From JANOQP01 sp044227705 (GTDB lineage: Bacteria; Bacteroidota; Bacteroidia; Chitinophagales; Saprospiraceae), in contig JBGAWE010000096.1 in assembly GCA_044227705.1 (NCBI GenBank), forward strand, positions 1 to 16,166: a stretch of 16,166 bases of DNA, given 5' to 3'. The notes under the pieces are model-generated. The model was not told the origin of the DNA. It saw only the letters and a program-made list of their open reading frames with translations, and made no database searches. The translations under genes and the position numbers were made by a program. This document shows positions 14,638 to 16,166 of the stretch, piece by piece. How positions within the stretch are numbered: position 1 is the stretch's first letter; each line of letters begins with the position of its first letter.

Positions 14638-14930
14638 GGTTTGTTACGGAGGCGCGAGAAATCTGCCTGCCAGTTTGCGAAGCGGGTTCCCGAATTTTGA
14701 AGTTGTATGACTTGAAGAATGAAATGGCTGGCTCAAAGACCTATCCGACCAAGCCCGGCGGCCAGACAGCTTCCAAATTTCCAAACCAAGTTTCCAAAAA
14801 AGGGAACCACCTAACCCGCGACGCGAGCTTGCTTCCTTCCGAAGCTCGCCGATTCCCATAGATTTGAACCGAGTTTCCGATGTTGGAAACCACTTGGCCC
14901 CAATGACAGCGCGCGGGCCGCTGCCTCAAT
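14638..14930. other. Gene-free interval between porX and the HTH gene
   Basis: No convincing gene is seen. It holds three copies of TTCCAAA (14771, 14779, 14792); an 8-bp inverted repeat GCGAGCTT (14823-14830) with AAGCTCGC (14842-14849); and GTTTCC-gatgtt-GGAAAC (14873-14890). No clear T-tract terminator follows porX. The sequence looks like degraded repeat-rich spacer. Confidence 0.5.
14823..14849. repeat. Inverted repeat between porX and the HTH gene
   Basis: GCGAGCTT (14823-14830) pairs with AAGCTCGC (14842-14849) around an 11-nt loop. The genes converge here, so it might end transcription, but no T-run follows on either strand. Confidence 0.4.
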
Positions 14931-15185
14931 TCAGGATTTCGCCCCCCCCCCCGCACGTTGGAGAGAAAGGACAACCAACTCGTCCGGCAGGGTGAGCAGC
15001 TCACCGACGGCGAGGCGGAAAAACTCGGAGAGCTTTTCGATATGCTCGACGGTAAACGCGCACACGCCCCGCTCATAGTCGGAATAGGTGCGGGCGGTCA
15101 TGGTGAGAAGAGAGGCCACGGAAACCTGCCCCAGCGCATGGGCATGGCGCAGGCGGAAAATTTTCACGGCGATGTCGGAGGGCAT
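14931..15185 (-). CDS. XRE-family helix-turn-helix protein (small), 3' end in a homopolymer
   Basis: 84 residues. Residues 5-62 fit a Cro/C1-type HTH: IAVKIFRLRHAHALGQVSVASLLTMTARTYSDYERGVCAFTVEHIEKLSEFFRLAVGEL, with the YSDYERG turn and the IEKLSEFF helix typical of the family. The remainder, LTLPDELVVLSLQRAGGGAKS, includes three glycines coded by a G11 run (14942-14952 on the plus strand). If the run changes length, the reading frame of the tail changes. A -7-like box TACTTTCG sits at 15235-15228, and two direct GTTTTAGT copies lie just upstream of the start. It is likely a small DNA-binding regulator; its targets and partner are not visible. Confidence 0.7.
   Translation of the reverse strand: MPSDIAVKIFRLRHAHALGQVSVASLLTMTARTYSDYERGVCAFTVEHIEKLSEFFRLAVGELLTLPDELVVLSLQRAGGGAKS
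14942..14952. repeat. C11 homopolymer in the HTH gene
   Basis: Eleven consecutive C (G on the coding strand) lie at the 3' end of the HTH gene. With 11 G the protein ends AGGGAKS; with 12 it ends AGGGGEILN; with 10 it reads on about 66 codons to a stop at 14741. Runs like this slip in replication and are also a common place for sequencing errors. Confidence 0.75.
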
Positions 15186-15192
15186 GGCACAT

Positions 15193-15223
15193 GTTTTAGT
15201 CGGTGAAGGGAAGAAGTTTTAGT
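15193..15223. promoter_or_regulatory. GTTTTAGT direct repeats, candidate autoregulatory sites of the HTH gene
   Basis: Two exact GTTTTAGT copies (15193-15200 and 15216-15223), 23 bp apart, cover the predicted transcription start and leader of the HTH gene, just upstream of its ATG at 15185. Small XRE regulators commonly repress themselves through such sites; here that is inference from position only. Confidence 0.35.
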
Positions 15224-15253
15224 AAAGCGAAAGTAGACAGAAAATCCGAAAAA

Positions 15254-15350
15254 CACCGACTCGGTGGAAATCCCGCTGTGAGGGTGGGCAACCCACCGTC
15301 ACGGTGGAAATCCCGCTGCGATTTGTTGGAAACACACCGCAACTGTGGTG
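15254..15350. repeat. 40-bp-spaced palindromic repeats (two good copies, one decayed)
   Basis: CACCG-act-CGGTG (15254-15266) and CACCG-tca-CGGTG (15294-15306) are perfect 5-bp palindromes exactly 40 bp apart, each followed by GAAATCCCGCTG. A third, degraded copy has CACCG at 15335-15339 and GTGGTGGA following. Between copies one and two lies GGTGGG-caa-CCCACC (15283-15297), another perfect palindrome. They may be operators, a small tandem element or a degraded mobile repeat. Confidence 0.6.
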
Positions 15351-15457
15351 GATTTATTTGGCGGCGGTTTTTGAGGCCCGGACTTTTGTGTCATCCAAAT
15401 CCGGCCGGTTTTGGGCGAATCCATCCCTTACCGTTCACTTTCCAAAACTTGTTTGAC

Positions 15458-16166
15458 ATGAAGACAAGGACTTTTCCTGTGGTCGGCCAGACAATGTGCC
15501 GCACAAAATCGCCCTACATCAGCTTCGCGCTAATCCTTGCGCTGCTCACGTTGGGGCACTCCAACACGGCTCGCGCTCAATGCACCGACATTGCAGAGTT
15601 TACAACAACAGCCGACGCAACCGACATGGCCGTACCTTTCTGCTTCACGAAAAATGTCAGCGTGACCATCACCAACGCCAACCTCTCGACAAAAACATAC
15701 ACGTTGCTGGTGAACGTGGACCCAATTCCGCCAACAAGCACCGGCGTGACAAACGGCATCGTCTATACTGGCACCACGGCTCTCGCACCCGGATTTGTCA
15801 CCAACCCAACCAATTTTGGGGCAGGTGTCTTCGGCTTCACGGTGACAGTCGAAGGAGAAACCACGGCACCTCCAATTCCCCTGTCGTTCATGATTCGAAA
15901 CATGGGGACCTTCATCCCTTCGGGGGGCTACCGCTTGTCGTTTACCTTGACAAGCCCCGGGTGTCCGCCTGTCGAAGTGACGAGAAGCACGCCGAACGGC
16001 AACCTCAATCACACCGACATGGTGCCTCCAACCGGCTTCAACAACTTGGTGGGGACAACTTCCGGCTCGCTCTCACAGCTCATCACCGACCAATTGATGC
16101 CAACGGCGGCCAACTCGTTGAATGCCCCAATGACCGCACAGGCACTGGTCATCACGCAAGACTTGA
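15458..16166 (+). CDS. Secreted protein, N-terminal part only (runs off the window)
   Basis: The ATG at 15458 opens a frame of 236 codons that is still open at the window end, so the gene is partial at its 3' end. A long signal peptide is visible (charged MKTRTFPVVGQTMCRTK, then YISFALILALLTLGHSNTARA, cleavage before QCTDI). The mature part is Thr/Asn/Pro-rich beta-type sequence (VSVTITNANLSTKTYTLLVN, GVFGFTVTVEG, YRLSFTLTSPGCPP), as in the N-terminal regions of large Bacteroidota surface proteins. Family and function cannot be told from this piece; a T9SS sorting domain would be expected at the missing C-terminus if it follows that pattern. The interval with CACCG/CGGTG palindromes lies upstream. 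Confidence 0.75.
   Translation, partial: MKTRTFPVVGQTMCRTKSPYISFALILALLTLGHSNTARAQCTDIAEFTTTADATDMAVPFCFTKNVSVTITNANLSTKTYTLLVNVDPIPPTSTGVTNGIVYTGTTALAPGFVTNPTNFGAGVFGFTVTVEGETTAPPIPLSFMIRNMGTFIPSGGYRLSFTLTSPGCPPVEVTRSTPNGNLNHTDMVPPTGFNNLVGTTSGSLSQLITDQLMPTAANSLNAPMTAQALVITQDL

Larger units (their letters stand above)
15186..15457. other. Divergent interval with palindromic repeats, no gene seen
   Basis: 272 bp between the minus-strand HTH gene and the plus-strand secreted-protein gene. It contains direct repeats GTTTTAGT at 15193-15200 and 15216-15223; a -7-like box for the HTH gene (TACTTTCG, 15235-15228); two exact copies of CACCG-n3-CGGTGGAAATCCCGCTG; and a degraded third near 15335. No TAnnTTTG match is seen for the 15458 gene beyond a weak TACCGTTC near 15430. 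Confidence 0.55.

Noticed and set aside
15246..15266. Minus-strand CACCGAGTCGGTG followed by TTTTTC, which resembles the 3' terminator hairpin of Cas9 tracrRNAs.
   Set aside because: There is no Cas gene, no CRISPR repeat or anti-repeat, and the hairpin is one copy of a tandem palindrome; short stem-loop coincidence.
15530..16012. Minus-strand open frame of 160 codons at the right end.
   Set aside because: Antisense to the plus-strand signal-peptide protein at 15458, which has the better coding character.

Overview
The window looks like a chromosome segment of a high-GC Bacteroidota, most likely from the Saprospiria/Lewinella/Haliscomenobacter side. Four things in the sequence support this: a PorX-type response regulator carrying a PglZ domain; a large surface protein ending in a type IX secretion (T9SS) type B sorting domain after SprB-like repeats; a zinc-less L32 of the Bacteroidota type; and promoters of the TTG-N17-23-TAnnTTTG form. 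I found no rRNA, tRNA, CRISPR array, transposase, phage gene or restriction/defence cassette.

Layout. At 1-1245, on the minus strand, lie yceD (DUF177), rpmF (L32), a strong terminator and ridA. The promoter between yceD and the plus-strand comM/yifB gene at 1445-3001 appears to be two divergent promoters whose -7 boxes overlap. A signal-peptide protein of unknown function (3111-4046) and a 919-residue T9SS cargo protein (4271-7030) follow on the plus strand. The cargo gene converges on a minus-strand SARP/BTAD-like regulator (7047-8363) whose N-terminal receiver has lost its phospho-acceptor. A hairpin shared by both gene ends separates them. Divergent from the regulator is a 74-residue zinc-ribbon protein, and the 245-bp interval between them is packed with inverted repeats.

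From 8957 to 12989, minus strand, lie an exported protein that databases usually name 'asparagine synthetase B' (its motifs look like a class I glutamine-amidotransferase/ThuA-type fold), a GlsB/YeaQ membrane protein, a frameshifted Ig-like lipoprotein, and a DUF983 membrane protein. porX (13075-14637) is divergent from the DUF983 gene. The right end is loosely coded: an XRE-family HTH gene whose 3' end runs into an 11-base homopolymer, an intergenic region with 40-bp-spaced palindromes, and the start of a secreted protein that runs off the window.

How they fit together. PorX is the response regulator that controls T9SS genes in characterised Bacteroidota, and the 4271-7030 protein is a T9SS substrate, so regulator and client lie in one window, although not in one operon. 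yceD-rpmF is a conserved housekeeping pair. The least explained parts are the regulator/zinc-ribbon divergent pair with its palindrome cluster, the repeat-bearing region at 15186-15457, and the lipoprotein gene with several apparent single-base deletions. I did not find a convincing new multi-gene system; these are the best candidates for a second look.
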